From: an uncultured Porphyromonas sp.
GTDB lineage: Bacteria; Bacteroidota; Bacteroidia; Bacteroidales; Porphyromonadaceae
NCBI RefSeq assembly: GCF_900541275.1
Contig: NZ_UQJH01000001.1
Location: 186,001-250,000, forward strand
Reading direction: 5' to 3'
Length of the DNA stretch: 64,000 nucleotides
Both the position numbers and the translations under genes were made by a program. Position 1 is the stretch's first letter. Each line of letters opens with the position of its first letter. This document shows, piece after piece, positions 1 to 8,513 of this stretch. Below the pieces are notes generated by a model, which searched no databases, had not been told where the DNA came from, and saw only the letters and a list, made by a program, of their open reading frames with translations.

Positions 1-2394
1 CTTCGGGTTAAGGTTGTAGGAGAAGCTTGTCGAGGTGCCTCTAAACCAGCCGATCCCCTTCCCAGCGGTGATGCGTAGCTTGTCGACACGGTAGGGTACT
101 ATCTTTCCGTCATACTCGTAGTAGTCCCAGATGTAGGGGTCAAAGGAGCCACCCAGCCTCAGCGTAAAGTCCTTGGTAAAACGGAGGGCTATATTGGCTT
201 GGAAGTCACTCCATCGGAAGGAGTCGGCGGCAAAGTTGTAGGAGGTGGAGAAGGAGAGATTGTCTATCAGACTGATCTTTCGCGCCTTGACACTATCGCT
301 CTTCGCAGCCAACTTTGCCTCGACATTATTGCTTACGGAGAGGCTGACGCTACCGCTTTTGCCTCTGCCGGGGACACCAAATAGCTGCCCATCGTAGGGA
401 CTGTACCACCTATCCAGTTGACGTCCGTCCCTACTGATGTATTGCAGATGCTCCCAGTAGCCAAACCTTGGGTCGGCGAAGTCAGGCTGGTAATTGAGTG
501 AGATCGAGGGCTCCATACGGTGGCGAATCATCTCCACATTTTTTCCGGCCCAAGGGACCCATGACATGGGCTTAAAGAATCCGTAGATGGTCGTCGAGAG
601 GGCGAGCGAGGCACGGAAGTCGTACACTCGATTGAAGCCATAGGTGGTGTCCACGGGGATGATATCGTTCTTCTCGGGATCGTAGGCGCGAGTCACCCGG
701 GAGCTGTACCATCGCTCGTTGTAGCTTACCGAGGGGGTTACCTTAAAGTAATTAAGGAGGTCGAAAGAGGCACTCACAGGGATGGAGTGGCTGACGCCAT
801 TGCGCCAGTCCTTGATGAGATTGGTCCTGAAGAGTTGATTCTCCTTCGTGGTGATTGAGTTTCGCAACTGACCGGAGTAGGAGAGAGAGATCTTCTCGTA
901 CCAACGCTCCTTACCGACAGCTTTTTTCCGCTTAAAGGGGAAGATCCTGCTTGCCGACCAAGAGAGGTTGGGTAGCGTCACAGCTACCGTACTATCCTGG
1001 GAGCGCTGTGTGATGTCCACCGATCCGGTGATGGACCAGGGGCTATTGGGGAAACGTCTCGAGAAGCTGATCGAGGAGCTCTTGGTATTCTGACCCATCA
1101 TCGCCTGATTATAGAGCGCGTTGAGGTCGTTGTGGTTGTAGGAAGAGGTGGAGAAATTAACGTTGGCAGAGAAGGTCCTGTAGGGATCAGCCTTAGGATC
1201 TTGCTGGTGGGACCAGGCGATGCGGAAGTCGGTACTCTCGGAGTAATCGCCGGCGATGCGGTCTCCGCGCTTCGTCTTGAGGTAGGAGGCGTTGACGGAC
1301 CCGCTGTGCCGGTAGCGCCGACGATAGGTAGAGCGTCCTGTGAGCCCCCAGGAGCCCTTGGTATAGAGATCTCCGGTCACCTCGAGGTCTACATGATCAT
1401 TGAGTGCCAGGTAGTAGCCCCCATTGCGGAGGTAAAATCCTCTGTCTCCCTCCTCTCCGTAGGTCGGCATCAGGAGTCCGGATGATCGCTTCGTAGTGAA
1501 GGGGAAGAATGCGAAGGGCAAGCCTATCGGCAGTGGCACGTCAGCCACTACGAGATAGACCGGTCCGGAGACCAGATCCTTGGCGGGGCGGACCTTAGCC
1601 TCCGTCATGGCGATGTAGTAGTGGGGATGCTCGTGGTTCTCACAGGTGGAGTATTTGCCGTCCTTCATATAGAGGTCAGAGTTCTCCATACGCTTGGTCT
1701 TCTGCGCCACGACATAGCCCTCGCCTTGCTTCGTGATCACGTCAGTGATGTAGCCACGCTGAGTCTTGACATTGTAGCGCATTGACTTCGCCTCGTACTC
1801 GTCCTGACCTGTGGTGATCTTGGCGTAGTGACGCTCTTTCTTGAGGGAGTCGGGATAGTCGATGTAGGTGGAGAAGATTGTCCCCGAGTCTGTCTTCATC
1901 TCCATAAAGTCTCCCGTGATCTTATTGTCTCCATAGTTGACTGTCCCCTCACCGTACATACGCACTATATTGCGCTTGGGGTAGATCGCAATGGAGTCAT
2001 TGGAGGTGAAGTCCATCGGAGCCTTGAGCTCACTCAACAGACTATCCGGCACGATACTGTCCTTCCGAAGGCTATCCGCAGGGATGCTATCCCCGGGCTC
2101 CGTTCTACGCCCTTCCCTCGAGAGGGAGTCGGATGTTGCTATACTTTGGTCGAGGCTGTCTCTCAGTGCTTTTACCGTCTCTACTGAGCCTGTCGGTAGG
2201 GAGTCTGTGGCTACTGTGGGGGTCTCCTCCCTTGCCGGGAGGGAGTCCCTTGCTGCTGCCACCTTTGCCACCTCCTCAGCGGTGATGCTCCGCCGATGGA
2301 CACCGCACCCGGTGACGAGAAACCCCACGAGGATCGACAGTGTGATCCACGTGCGGAAAGGATAGGAGAGAAAGTGGTGACCGTTAGCCTTCAT
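1..2394 (-). CDS. lptD: LptD/OstA-family LPS assembly outer-membrane protein (partial, C-terminus outside window)
   Basis: LptD inserts lipopolysaccharide into the outer leaflet of the outer membrane. The frame is open for 798 codons from the ATG at 2394 and runs off the left edge, so the end of the barrel is missing. Residues 1-30 look like a signal peptide ending in V-T-G-C, a lipobox-like site with Cys30. Residues 50-119 form a linker with eight D-S-L or D-S-I motifs. An OstA/LptA-like domain follows (GEGTVNYGDNKITGD near residue 145), then long stretches of alternating aromatic beta-strands typical of a barrel. A TAnnTTTG promoter box lies 46 bp upstream. The family call is firm; strict orthology to proteobacterial LptD and lipidation of Cys30 are inferences. 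Confidence 0.82.
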   Translation of the reverse strand, partial: MKANGHHFLSYPFRTWITLSILVGFLVTGCGVHRRSITAEEVAKVAAARDSLPAREETPTVATDSLPTGSVETVKALRDSLDQSIATSDSLSREGRRTEPGDSIPADSLRKDSIVPDSLLSELKAPMDFTSNDSIAIYPKRNIVRMYGEGTVNYGDNKITGDFMEMKTDSGTIFSTYIDYPDSLKKERHYAKITTGQDEYEAKSMRYNVKTQRGYITDVITKQGEGYVVAQKTKRMENSDLYMKDGKYSTCENHEHPHYYIAMTEAKVRPAKDLVSGPVYLVVADVPLPIGLPFAFFPFTTKRSSGLLMPTYGEEGDRGFYLRNGGYYLALNDHVDLEVTGDLYTKGSWGLTGRSTYRRRYRHSGSVNASYLKTKRGDRIAGDYSESTDFRIAWSHQQDPKADPYRTFSANVNFSTSSYNHNDLNALYNQAMMGQNTKSSSISFSRRFPNSPWSITGSVDITQRSQDSTVAVTLPNLSWSASRIFPFKRKKAVGKERWYEKISLSYSGQLRNSITTKENQLFRTNLIKDWRNGVSHSIPVSASFDLLNYFKVTPSVSYNERWYSSRVTRAYDPEKNDIIPVDTTYGFNRVYDFRASLALSTTIYGFFKPMSWVPWAGKNVEMIRHRMEPSISLNYQPDFADPRFGYWEHLQYISRDGRQLDRWYSPYDGQLFGVPGRGKSGSVSLSVSNNVEAKLAAKSDSVKARKISLIDNLSFSTSYNFAADSFRWSDFQANIALRFTKDFTLRLGGSFDPYIWDYYEYDGKIVPYRVDKLRITAGKGIGWFRGTSTSFSYNLNPK

Positions 2395-2440
2395 GCAGTC
2401 CTAATAGTGAGCCAGTCATCCCTTCGGTGACAGCTTCGGG

Positions 2441-2448
2441 CAAAGGTA
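2441..2448 (-). promoter_or_regulatory. Bacteroidetes-type -7 box (TACCTTTG) for lptD
   Basis: On the minus strand the sequence reads TACCTTTG, matching the Bacteroidetes -7 consensus TAnnTTTG, 46 bp before the lptD ATG and just after the EamA stop codon. No good -33 TTTG is visible at 19-21 bp, so the assignment rests on the -7 box and its position. Confidence 0.45.
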
Positions 2449-2453
2449 CTATT

Positions 2454-3347
2454 TTACTTGCTCTTATCTGTGGTCAGGAGCACCACTGCCACGAGGATCA
2501 TCAGTATCCCGAGGATACGGATAGGTGTCAGCACTTCGCCAAAGGCAATCACCCCGACCATGACTGCCGTCATAGGCTCCAGCGCACCCATCACTGCCGT
2601 CGGTGTGGAACCTATGAGATCTATTGCCTTGACCAGCGTGATATTGGAGATCGTGGTGGATAGGACACCCAGCAGCACTAAGTTGGTCCAGTCCATCGCC
2701 GAGGCAGGTAGCACCATCTTGTCGTCCGCAATGCAGTAGAGGGATAGGAAGACAGTGGTGATCAGTAGGATGTAGAAGGTCAGCGCCTCGTGGCTCAGCG
2801 TCCGGGCCACACTCTTATTGACCGTGATGATGTAGACGGCGTATAGGAATCCACTTGTGATTACCAGAGCAGGTCCCTCGGGATTGATGGGCTCTGAGGA
2901 GGTGACCCCACTGACGAGAGAGACCCCGGCCACAGCTGCCATGATCGCCATCATGCCTCTCTTGCTGAGCCGGACACGGAAGATCAGCAGCATAAGGAGG
3001 GCGACGAATATAGGATAGGTGAAGTGGAGGACCGTGGCCATACCGGAGGAGATATACTCGTATCCGGTGAGGAGCAGGTGTGCCGTGGCAAAGTAAAGGA
3101 AACTGAGGAAAAGGAGCCTGACAAGCTGCTTCCTCGTGATGCGGAGGGAGGACTTACGGACCAAAACGTATATGCTCATCGCCAAGGTGGCAAAGAGGAA
3201 GCGGTACATAAGGACCGTAGAGGTGGGCATCCCATCTGCGAGGAGCGGGACGCTGAAGAGAGGGATGAGTCCGAATGTAAAAGCTGAGAGAAGGGCGGCA
3301 GTGTAGCCCTCTGCTGTCTGATGTCTTTTCTTTGCGATCTCTGTCAT
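2454..3347 (-). CDS. EamA-family (drug/metabolite transporter) permease
   Basis: A 297-residue inner-membrane protein with about ten hydrophobic segments, the expected length and topology of two tandem EamA domains. The first repeat covers about residues 13-145 and the second about 155-292. The second ends in the family-typical GALEPMTAVMVGVIAFGE stretch, followed by a last membrane helix and a short basic tail. Members export or import small metabolites, but the substrate cannot be read from the sequence. It starts at an ATG 21 bp downstream of a TAnnTTTG box and stands alone between lptD and the long operon ending in dciA, with one copy of the 60-bp triple-palindrome element upstream. Confidence 0.85.
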   Translation of the reverse strand: MTEIAKKRHQTAEGYTAALLSAFTFGLIPLFSVPLLADGMPTSTVLMYRFLFATLAMSIYVLVRKSSLRITRKQLVRLLFLSFLYFATAHLLLTGYEYISSGMATVLHFTYPIFVALLMLLIFRVRLSKRGMMAIMAAVAGVSLVSGVTSSEPINPEGPALVITSGFLYAVYIITVNKSVARTLSHEALTFYILLITTVFLSLYCIADDKMVLPASAMDWTNLVLLGVLSTTISNITLVKAIDLIGSTPTAVMGALEPMTAVMVGVIAFGEVLTPIRILGILMILVAVVLLTTDKSK

Positions 3348-3367
3348 TCGATATGCTGATTTGGTCG

Positions 3368-3375
3368 CAAAGGTA
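3368..3375 (-). promoter_or_regulatory. Bacteroidetes-type -7 box (TACCTTTG) for the EamA gene
   Basis: TACCTTTG on the minus strand matches TAnnTTTG and lies 21 bp before the EamA start codon, which would give a very short leader. The -33 element is not obvious. Confidence 0.45.
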
Positions 3376-3447
3376 GCTCATTTCCGCTACAAAGAGCGCC
3401 CATGGGTCAGTCGTTATTGGGCAATCGCATCAGAGTCAGCACGCAAC

Positions 3448-3511
3448 CTTTTACCGGTATTAGAGAATCCTTTTATCGGTATTAGTCGTCACTAATATCG
3501 GTAAAAGAATT
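3448..3511 (+). repeat. Triple-palindrome intergenic element, copy 1
   Basis: Three 16-bp units at 3448-3463 (CTTTTACCGGTATTAG), 3470-3485 (CTTTTATCGGTATTAG) and 3492-3507 (CTAATATCGGTAAAAG) are separated by 6-bp spacers AGAATC and TCGTCA and followed by AATT. Units 2 and 3 form an imperfect inverted repeat with a 6-nt loop. The element lies between EamA and the dciA-like gene and is one of five related copies in this window. It contains no coding capacity. Confidence 0.9.
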
Positions 3512-3618
3512 ACGCCAGAGGGATGGGGCGCTACTCCATCCTTCCCTGAGCCTTGCTTGTCCCACCCCAGTGATCAGCTATGGTCTGAGTAATAGAGATT
3601 TGTATAGATTGTCTCTCG

Positions 3619-3945
3619 TTACTGTTGGCCGCTGTCCTGGAGTACTATCGAGAGAGTGTCAAGCTTGTACCGATCCATCAGCGGCCTGAGGTGCTGCTCG
3701 ATGGTGGGGCGCTCTCGGCGGAGGAGATTAAGTGCTACACTGGAGGAGCAGTGGATGACTAAGGTGGACTTGCTCTCGTCAAAGGTAAAGACAGGTCGGA
3801 TCCGTCGCAGCCTGATCCCCGGCAGAGATTGCCACTGCTCGAGGAATGCCCGGTGTCGCTCAAGGTCGGTGAAGAGGGAGGGCTTATTCCCCTCTCTCAT
3901 TTCCTGCAGTATCTTACCCAGTGTCTCCGACCTATAGATGCGCAT
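3619..3945 (-). CDS. DUF721/DciA-like protein
   Basis: A 108-residue protein recognised as DUF721, the family that includes DciA, the ancestral bacterial loader or partner of the replicative helicase DnaB. The features seen are a basic N-terminal helix (RIYRSETLGKILQEM), a conserved middle, and a hydrophobic stretch ending in LVIHCSSSVALNLLRRE, followed by a predicted helical end. It starts 7 bp after the recF stop and is the last gene of a tightly packed minus-strand run. The recF-DUF721 pairing is common in Bacteroidetes and supports a role in replication or repair. DciA function in this organism is inferred from family membership. Confidence 0.78.
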   Translation of the reverse strand: MRIYRSETLGKILQEMREGNKPSLFTDLERHRAFLEQWQSLPGIRLRRIRPVFTFDESKSTLVIHCSSSVALNLLRRERPTIEQHLRPLMDRYKLDTLSIVLQDSGQQ

Positions 3946-3952
3946 AACCCCC

Positions 3953-5071
3953 TTAGAGTACTATAGAGACCCCGTCCTCCACCCGGACAATGGTATACTC
4001 CGTGTCCGGTAGCTGGGCGATGATCTGATCCAGGTATTTCCTATTGGTATCGGTCATAAAGATCTGCCCAAAGTCCTCCCCGGCCACCAGGTGGACGATC
4101 CTGTCGACCCTCTCCTCGTCAAGCTTGTCAAAGACATCGTCCAGTAGCAGTATCGGACTATTATTGGGGTAGAGTGTGGAGAGGATCTTGAACTGTGCAA
4201 ACTTGAGCGCGATCATATAGCTCTTGCACTGACCCTGGGAGCCGATCTTCCGGATCAGCGTCTCCTCCAGGAGCATCTCCAGGTCGTCCTTGTGCGGACC
4301 GACAGTGGTATAGCCCATATAGAGATCCGCCTGTCGGGTCGCCTGCCACGCCTCTATGAAGTCCTCGGCAGAGGGAAGGTGATCTGTCGCGAGTGAGGGC
4401 TGATACCGGATGTCCACCATATCCCTTGACTCCGTGATGTAGCTGTAGTAGGAGAGGAAGATAGGCTTCATCCGCTCAGTCCAGTCGGCTCTGTGTCTGA
4501 CGATTGTCTCAGCCTCACCAGCCATCTGGTGGTCTAGGATATTGAGGGTAGGGAGGTCGAGGAAGCCTTTATTCTTTAGGAGCGCATTACGTTGCCCGAG
4601 GAGCTTGTCGTAGTGCATCACTGACGTGAGGTAGGGATTGGACTCCTGCGAGATGAGCTGGTTCATAAACTTTCGCCGCTCCACGCTGCCGCCTCGTATC
4701 AGGTCTATGTCGGAGGGAGCGATCATCACGACCGGTAGCTGCCCTATGTGATCGGTGATGCGGTCGTATCGCTTGCGATTCCGCTTGATCACCTTGGGCT
4801 TCTCCGTGGTGACACCGATATTGATCGCCACCTCGTCCTCACCCATCTGATACCCTCCTTGGAGGATAGCATAGGTCTCACCCTTCCGGATCACCATCTG
4901 GTCAGGCACATGGAGGTGCGACTTGGTGAAGGAGAGGTAGTAGATGCTGTCCATGAGGTTTGTTTTCCCCATGCCGTTATTGCCGATGATGCAATTGAGC
5001 TTATCGGAGAAGGTCAGGTCGCAGCTCTCGATATTCTTGAAGTTGGTGAGCGAAAGGTGTTTCAGGATCAT
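3953..5071 (-). CDS. recF: DNA replication and repair protein RecF
   Basis: RecF is an SMC-like ATPase that, with RecO and RecR, loads RecA at single-strand gaps. The 372-residue length is typical. The Walker A motif GNNGMGKTN is at residues 30-38. The ABC-type signature region is around IRKIGSQGQ (about residue 276), and Walker B with the D-loop is ILLLDDVFDKLD near residue 308. The N-terminus MILKHLSLTNFKNIE is the classic RecF start, so the ATG at 5071 is secure. It lies 14 bp after a glycosyltransferase gene and 7 bp before the DUF721 gene and appears cotranscribed with both. Confidence 0.95.
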   Translation of the reverse strand: MILKHLSLTNFKNIESCDLTFSDKLNCIIGNNGMGKTNLMDSIYYLSFTKSHLHVPDQMVIRKGETYAILQGGYQMGEDEVAINIGVTTEKPKVIKRNRKRYDRITDHIGQLPVVMIAPSDIDLIRGGSVERRKFMNQLISQESNPYLTSVMHYDKLLGQRNALLKNKGFLDLPTLNILDHQMAGEAETIVRHRADWTERMKPIFLSYYSYITESRDMVDIRYQPSLATDHLPSAEDFIEAWQATRQADLYMGYTTVGPHKDDLEMLLEETLIRKIGSQGQCKSYMIALKFAQFKILSTLYPNNSPILLLDDVFDKLDEERVDRIVHLVAGEDFGQIFMTDTNRKYLDQIIAQLPDTEYTIVRVEDGVSIVL

Positions 5072-5085
5072 CTCGTGATGTGCTA

Positions 5086-6069
5086 TTACTGACGGATCAG
5101 TGTACTACGGAGACGAAGGAGCAGCTCGAGACCCTTCAGTCCGGTGAGTCGCCAAGCTCTGTTAGCGAGTCGCACCTTTGGGCTTTGGTCATAACTTAGG
5201 AGGTACTGGTGCTCCCGCATCCAGGGCTCTATGCTCTGCCTTTCGTCCTTAGTGAGTACATCCATATGGCTGAGTAGGATGCAGTACTCTGTAGCGTAGA
5301 AGGAGAGGAGTGCCTCTCTCATCCCAGGCGAAGGTTGGCTGTCAGCGAGCTGAAGCCCGTCCTCGATGATGAAGACTAGGTCGTGGAAGCGTCTCGGGGA
5401 GTACTCCCTTGTGATCGAGCCGTCCACCTCCTGCCGGTAGCCATAGAGGTAGTCGTGGAGGAAAAGACTGCCCTCTGCATGACAGAGAAGGCGCATAAAC
5501 CACGGGATGTCCTCTGAGGTGATCCCCGGGATGAAGGATAGCTCACTCTTGATGAGGAAGTCTCGGCGGAGAATCTTGATGCAGGCACTCATGGGGGTGT
5601 CTCCTGACCGAAGGATGCTCCTCAGCGCCTCCTCGCCACTGACTACCTCCGGGACGTAGTTGCCGAAGTCTCTCCAGCGTCTCTGCCTTTCCTTTGAGAA
5701 ATAGTAGACCCAATTGAACCCGATAAAGTCGCACTTCGGATGGCTATCCATAGCGTCAAGAAGCGTGGTGAGCGTATCCTGCCGTAGCCAGAAGTCGTCG
5801 CTGTCTAAGAAGAGGACAAACTCCCCCTGAGCTCTTGCCAGACCATTATTTCGTGCAACGCTCAGCCCCTGATTGAGCTGGTGCAGCACCTCTATCCGAG
5901 GATCGTTCGCTGCGAATTGGTCGCAGACCGTCCCGCTACCATCGGTGGAGCCATCGTCGACGATGATGGCGTGCCAGTCAGTGAAGTCCTGATGCACGAC
6001 ACTCCTGATGCACTCCTCGAGAAATCGAGAAGTATTGTACACCGGGATGACAATGGAGACGCGAGGCAT
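5086..6069 (-). CDS. Family 2 glycosyltransferase
   Basis: A 327-residue GT-A fold glycosyltransferase, cytoplasmic and probably membrane-associated through its basic C-terminus. The nucleotide-binding motif VDDGSTDGSG is near residue 37 and the metal-binding DXD region is FLDSDDFW near residue 89. The N-terminus MPRVSIVIPVYNTSRFL is typical. The sugar donor and acceptor are not evident; such enzymes usually build LPS O-antigen, capsule or glycoprotein glycans. It starts 2 bp after folB, so its presence in a folate/chorismate/repair gene run looks like operon convenience rather than shared function. Confidence 0.88.
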   Translation of the reverse strand: MPRVSIVIPVYNTSRFLEECIRSVVHQDFTDWHAIIVDDGSTDGSGTVCDQFAANDPRIEVLHQLNQGLSVARNNGLARAQGEFVLFLDSDDFWLRQDTLTTLLDAMDSHPKCDFIGFNWVYYFSKERQRRWRDFGNYVPEVVSGEEALRSILRSGDTPMSACIKILRRDFLIKSELSFIPGITSEDIPWFMRLLCHAEGSLFLHDYLYGYRQEVDGSITREYSPRRFHDLVFIIEDGLQLADSQPSPGMREALLSFYATEYCILLSHMDVLTKDERQSIEPWMREHQYLLSYDQSPKVRLANRAWRLTGLKGLELLLRLRSTLIRQ

Positions 6070-6071
6070 CG

Positions 6072-6449
6072 TCAGAAGGTCGCTTCGGCAGAGAAGGTCG
6101 CTCCATCCCCACGGAAACCCTTGATCGGGGGCTGGACCTTGGTGATCGAGACGGAGGCCCGATTGATTGAGAGTGACGCTGTCTCCAGCTCCTGCAGGAT
6201 CCTATAGGCCACATGCTCTAAGAGGTCAGAGGGACGCTCCTCAGTCATCACACGTCGTACCAGATCGTAGAGATCAGCGTAGCTGATCGTCTCTCCCACG
6301 TTGTCACTCATCATGGCGGAGTGCTCTGTAGGCCAGACAGAGAGGGAGACGCTGTAGGTATTACCTGCCACTTTTTCCCTCTCTTCCACACCATGACCGG
6401 CACGGAAGAGGAGATTAGTGAGATCAATCCTTGTCTGAGTGATTTTCAT
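6072..6449 (-). CDS. folB: Dihydroneopterin aldolase
   Basis: FolB cleaves 7,8-dihydroneopterin to 6-hydroxymethyl-7,8-dihydropterin in folate synthesis. The 125 residues fit the family. The FRAGHGVEEREK region is the counterpart of the usual YAYHGVLPEE signature, and VAGNTYSVSLSVW is the following strand. TYADLYDLV corresponds to the conserved Y-x-x-[LV]-Y active-site helix, seen here as ISYADLYDLVRRVM, and the C-terminal Lys is in SITKVQPPIKG. The start ATG lies inside the end of the DAHPS-chorismate mutase gene, a 26-bp out-of-frame overlap that suggests translational coupling. Chorismate also feeds p-aminobenzoate for folate, so the pairing is metabolically sensible. Confidence 0.88.
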   Translation of the reverse strand: MKITQTRIDLTNLLFRAGHGVEEREKVAGNTYSVSLSVWPTEHSAMMSDNVGETISYADLYDLVRRVMTEERPSDLLEHVAYRILQELETASLSINRASVSITKVQPPIKGFRGDGATFSAEATF

Positions 6450-7494
6450 TCTTTAGTCGCTTGATCTGATCGGTGAGTGAGTAGTCATGGATGATGCGGA
6501 AGAGATCCTCCACCAGATCAGGCGAGATCCCGTAGAGCTCTGCCTGACGCCTGTGGTGATGGATCATACTCTCAAGCCGTGCTGACTGTAGGGGCGTGAG
6601 GTGATGAGTTGCCTTCCACGCACCTATCTCAGTGGTCAATTCGGATCTCATAGAGAGGAGATGGATGAGGTCACTGTCGACCTTATCTACCAGCTCCCTG
6701 TAGGCAGTGAGGGCGCAGTCACCATGGGTAGACTCCACCTTGAGGAGTGTACTTATCTCCTCAGGGATGATCTGCTGAGCTGCATCTGTCAGGGCCGTCT
6801 CCGGGTGGTAGTGACTCTCGATGAAGAGCCCATCGTAGTCTCTACGCTGCGCCTCCTCAACGATCTCTCTCAGTAGACGACGGTCTCCAGAGATGTGACT
6901 CGGGTCACAGAGGATCGGGAGCTCCGGATTGTGAGACTTAAAGTCATCTACCGCCTCCCACAAGGGATCATTACGGAGGAGTCCACCCGCCACTGTGGTG
7001 AATCCTCTCAGGATCAGTCCTATCCTTATCAGGTGATGGCGCTGTAGTCGCTCGACTGCCCCTTGCCACAGATGGAAGTCTGGCGCTATGGGATTCTTGA
7101 CCAGTATGGTCAGATCACTACCATCGAGGACCTTTGCTATCTCCTCCACTACGAAAGGGGATCCTGTAGTGCGGGCACCAAGCCAGACGAAGTCACACTT
7201 GTACCTGAGTGCTATCCGAGCATGCTCCGGTAGGCAAACCTCAGTCCCCACTTTGAGCCCCAACTCGTCAGCAGCCTCGCGCATCCAGCGTAGCCCGATC
7301 TCCCCGACACCCTCGAAGGTACCCGGTCGTGTCCGGGGCTTCCAGGCGCCGGCACGGACCACCCCGATCCCACACTCCTTGAGTCGGCGCATGGTCTCAT
7401 AGATCTGCTCCTGAGACTCGATACTGCAGGGACCAGCGATGATCGGGAGATCGCCCTCAGGCAATATCTCCCCGGGGAAGAGCGAAGGGATCAT
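6424..7494 (-). CDS. Bifunctional DAHP synthase / chorismate mutase type II
   Basis: Residues 1 to about 255 form a KDOP-synthase-like DAHP synthase, the first step of the shikimate pathway. Its motifs are GPCSIES at 21-27, RAGAWKPRTRPGTFEG after residue 46, and LCDPSHISGDR in the second half. Residues about 265-345 are an AroQ-class helical chorismate mutase that converts chorismate to prephenate, with the RSELTTEIGAWK helix. The fused enzyme can couple pathway entry to phenylalanine/tyrosine branching. The ATG shares one base with the stop of the upstream nrnA-like gene, and the end overlaps folB by 26 bp. This fusion is widespread in Bacteroidetes. Confidence 0.93.
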   Translation of the reverse strand: MIPSLFPGEILPEGDLPIIAGPCSIESQEQIYETMRRLKECGIGVVRAGAWKPRTRPGTFEGVGEIGLRWMREAADELGLKVGTEVCLPEHARIALRYKCDFVWLGARTTGSPFVVEEIAKVLDGSDLTILVKNPIAPDFHLWQGAVERLQRHHLIRIGLILRGFTTVAGGLLRNDPLWEAVDDFKSHNPELPILCDPSHISGDRRLLREIVEEAQRRDYDGLFIESHYHPETALTDAAQQIIPEEISTLLKVESTHGDCALTAYRELVDKVDSDLIHLLSMRSELTTEIGAWKATHHLTPLQSARLESMIHHHRRQAELYGISPDLVEDLFRIIHDYSLTDQIKRLKNENHSDKD

Positions 7495-8507
7495 CAGGGA
7501 TGGAGTACTCGTACTGCTGTCTCGACCAGCTTATAGGTATTGGATAGGGTGTCGCAGACTTCAGCTCCTGCCGCATTGGTATGCCCACCGCCGTTGAAGA
7601 ACTTGGTGGCAAATTCATTTACGGCAAAGCTCCCCTTGCTTCGCATAGAGATCTTGGTGTACTTCGGCATCTCATGGATCAGGATCGAGAATTCGATGTC
7701 CTTAGCTGCGAGGGGATCATTCACCAATCCCTCTACGTCACCGGTCTGGTAATTGTACTTTCCCTTATCTGCCATACTTAGGGTGATGATGGCAGTCTTG
7801 AACTGAGGGAAAAAGGTGATCTTGTCAGCCATCAAGTGCGCTGTGAGGCGCAGCTTATCGATGGTAAAGCTCCTATTGATAGCGTCGTAGACGGCATCCT
7901 TTCGCACCCCCAGCTCGAGCAGCTCTGAGATGACCTGATAGATCTCGGGGTCCTCAGAGTTGTAGGCAAAGTTCCCCGTATCAGTCATCATACCGGTATA
8001 TATAGCTGTGGCTGCTTCCGTGGACAGCAGGTCTCTCCATTCCATCGCACGGATCAGCTCATAGACAATCAGGCAGGTGGAGGATCTGTCGGGATAGGAG
8101 AAAGAGAGGTCTGCAAAGTCGGAGGGGTAGGGATGGTGATCGATCAGAAGCTTAAGCGCCTCTGACTCCTCCAGCGGGGCGGTCAGTTGCTCGACCCGCT
8201 TTGTCTCATTGAAGTCAAGGCAGAAGAGCCCCTCCGCCTCACGTATTGCCTGGAGAGCCTCCTCGGGCTTATCCTTAGCAATCAGTGCCTCCGAAGCCCC
8301 GGGCAGGAAGGCAAAGCTTTCCGAGTAAGCCGTCGGGTAGACAACCGTGGCGGAGTGTCCTAAGGTTCGAAGAAGTGAGGCAAAGCCGAGTGTGGAGCCA
8401 ACAGCGTCACCATCCGGTGAGACGTGCCCCAAGAGTGTGATACGACGTGGTACGGAGAGGAAGTCCTGTAGCTTGGCGAGGTCTTCTTTAGCAAAGTCTA
8501 TCTTCAT
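7494..8507 (-). CDS. DHH-family phosphoesterase (NrnA-like nanoRNase / pAp phosphatase)
   Basis: A 337-residue DHH/DHHA1 phosphoesterase. Metal-binding residues are seen in HVSPDGDAVGS (from residue 28) and in DHH at 123-125. The DHHA1 substrate-binding motif is GGGHTNAAGAE near the C-terminus. Members of this size degrade 2-5 nt RNA (nanoRNA) and often dephosphorylate 3'-phosphoadenosine 5'-phosphate, replacing Orn and CysQ. The gene starts 6 bp after a DEAD-box RNA helicase gene. That neighbour fits an RNA-turnover role, but the choice between nanoRNase, pAp phosphatase and pGpG hydrolase is inference. Confidence 0.88.
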   Translation of the reverse strand: MKIDFAKEDLAKLQDFLSVPRRITLLGHVSPDGDAVGSTLGFASLLRTLGHSATVVYPTAYSESFAFLPGASEALIAKDKPEEALQAIREAEGLFCLDFNETKRVEQLTAPLEESEALKLLIDHHPYPSDFADLSFSYPDRSSTCLIVYELIRAMEWRDLLSTEAATAIYTGMMTDTGNFAYNSEDPEIYQVISELLELGVRKDAVYDAINRSFTIDKLRLTAHLMADKITFFPQFKTAIITLSMADKGKYNYQTGDVEGLVNDPLAAKDIEFSILIHEMPKYTKISMRSKGSFAVNEFATKFFNGGGHTNAAGAEVCDTLSNTYKLVETAVRVLHP

Positions 8508-8513
8508 TTGGTC

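Noticed and set aside
3448..3511. Possible CRISPR array from regularly spaced repeats
   Set aside because: Units are 16 bp with 6-bp spacers, always three, dispersed singly, and there are no cas genes. Size and layout do not fit CRISPR.
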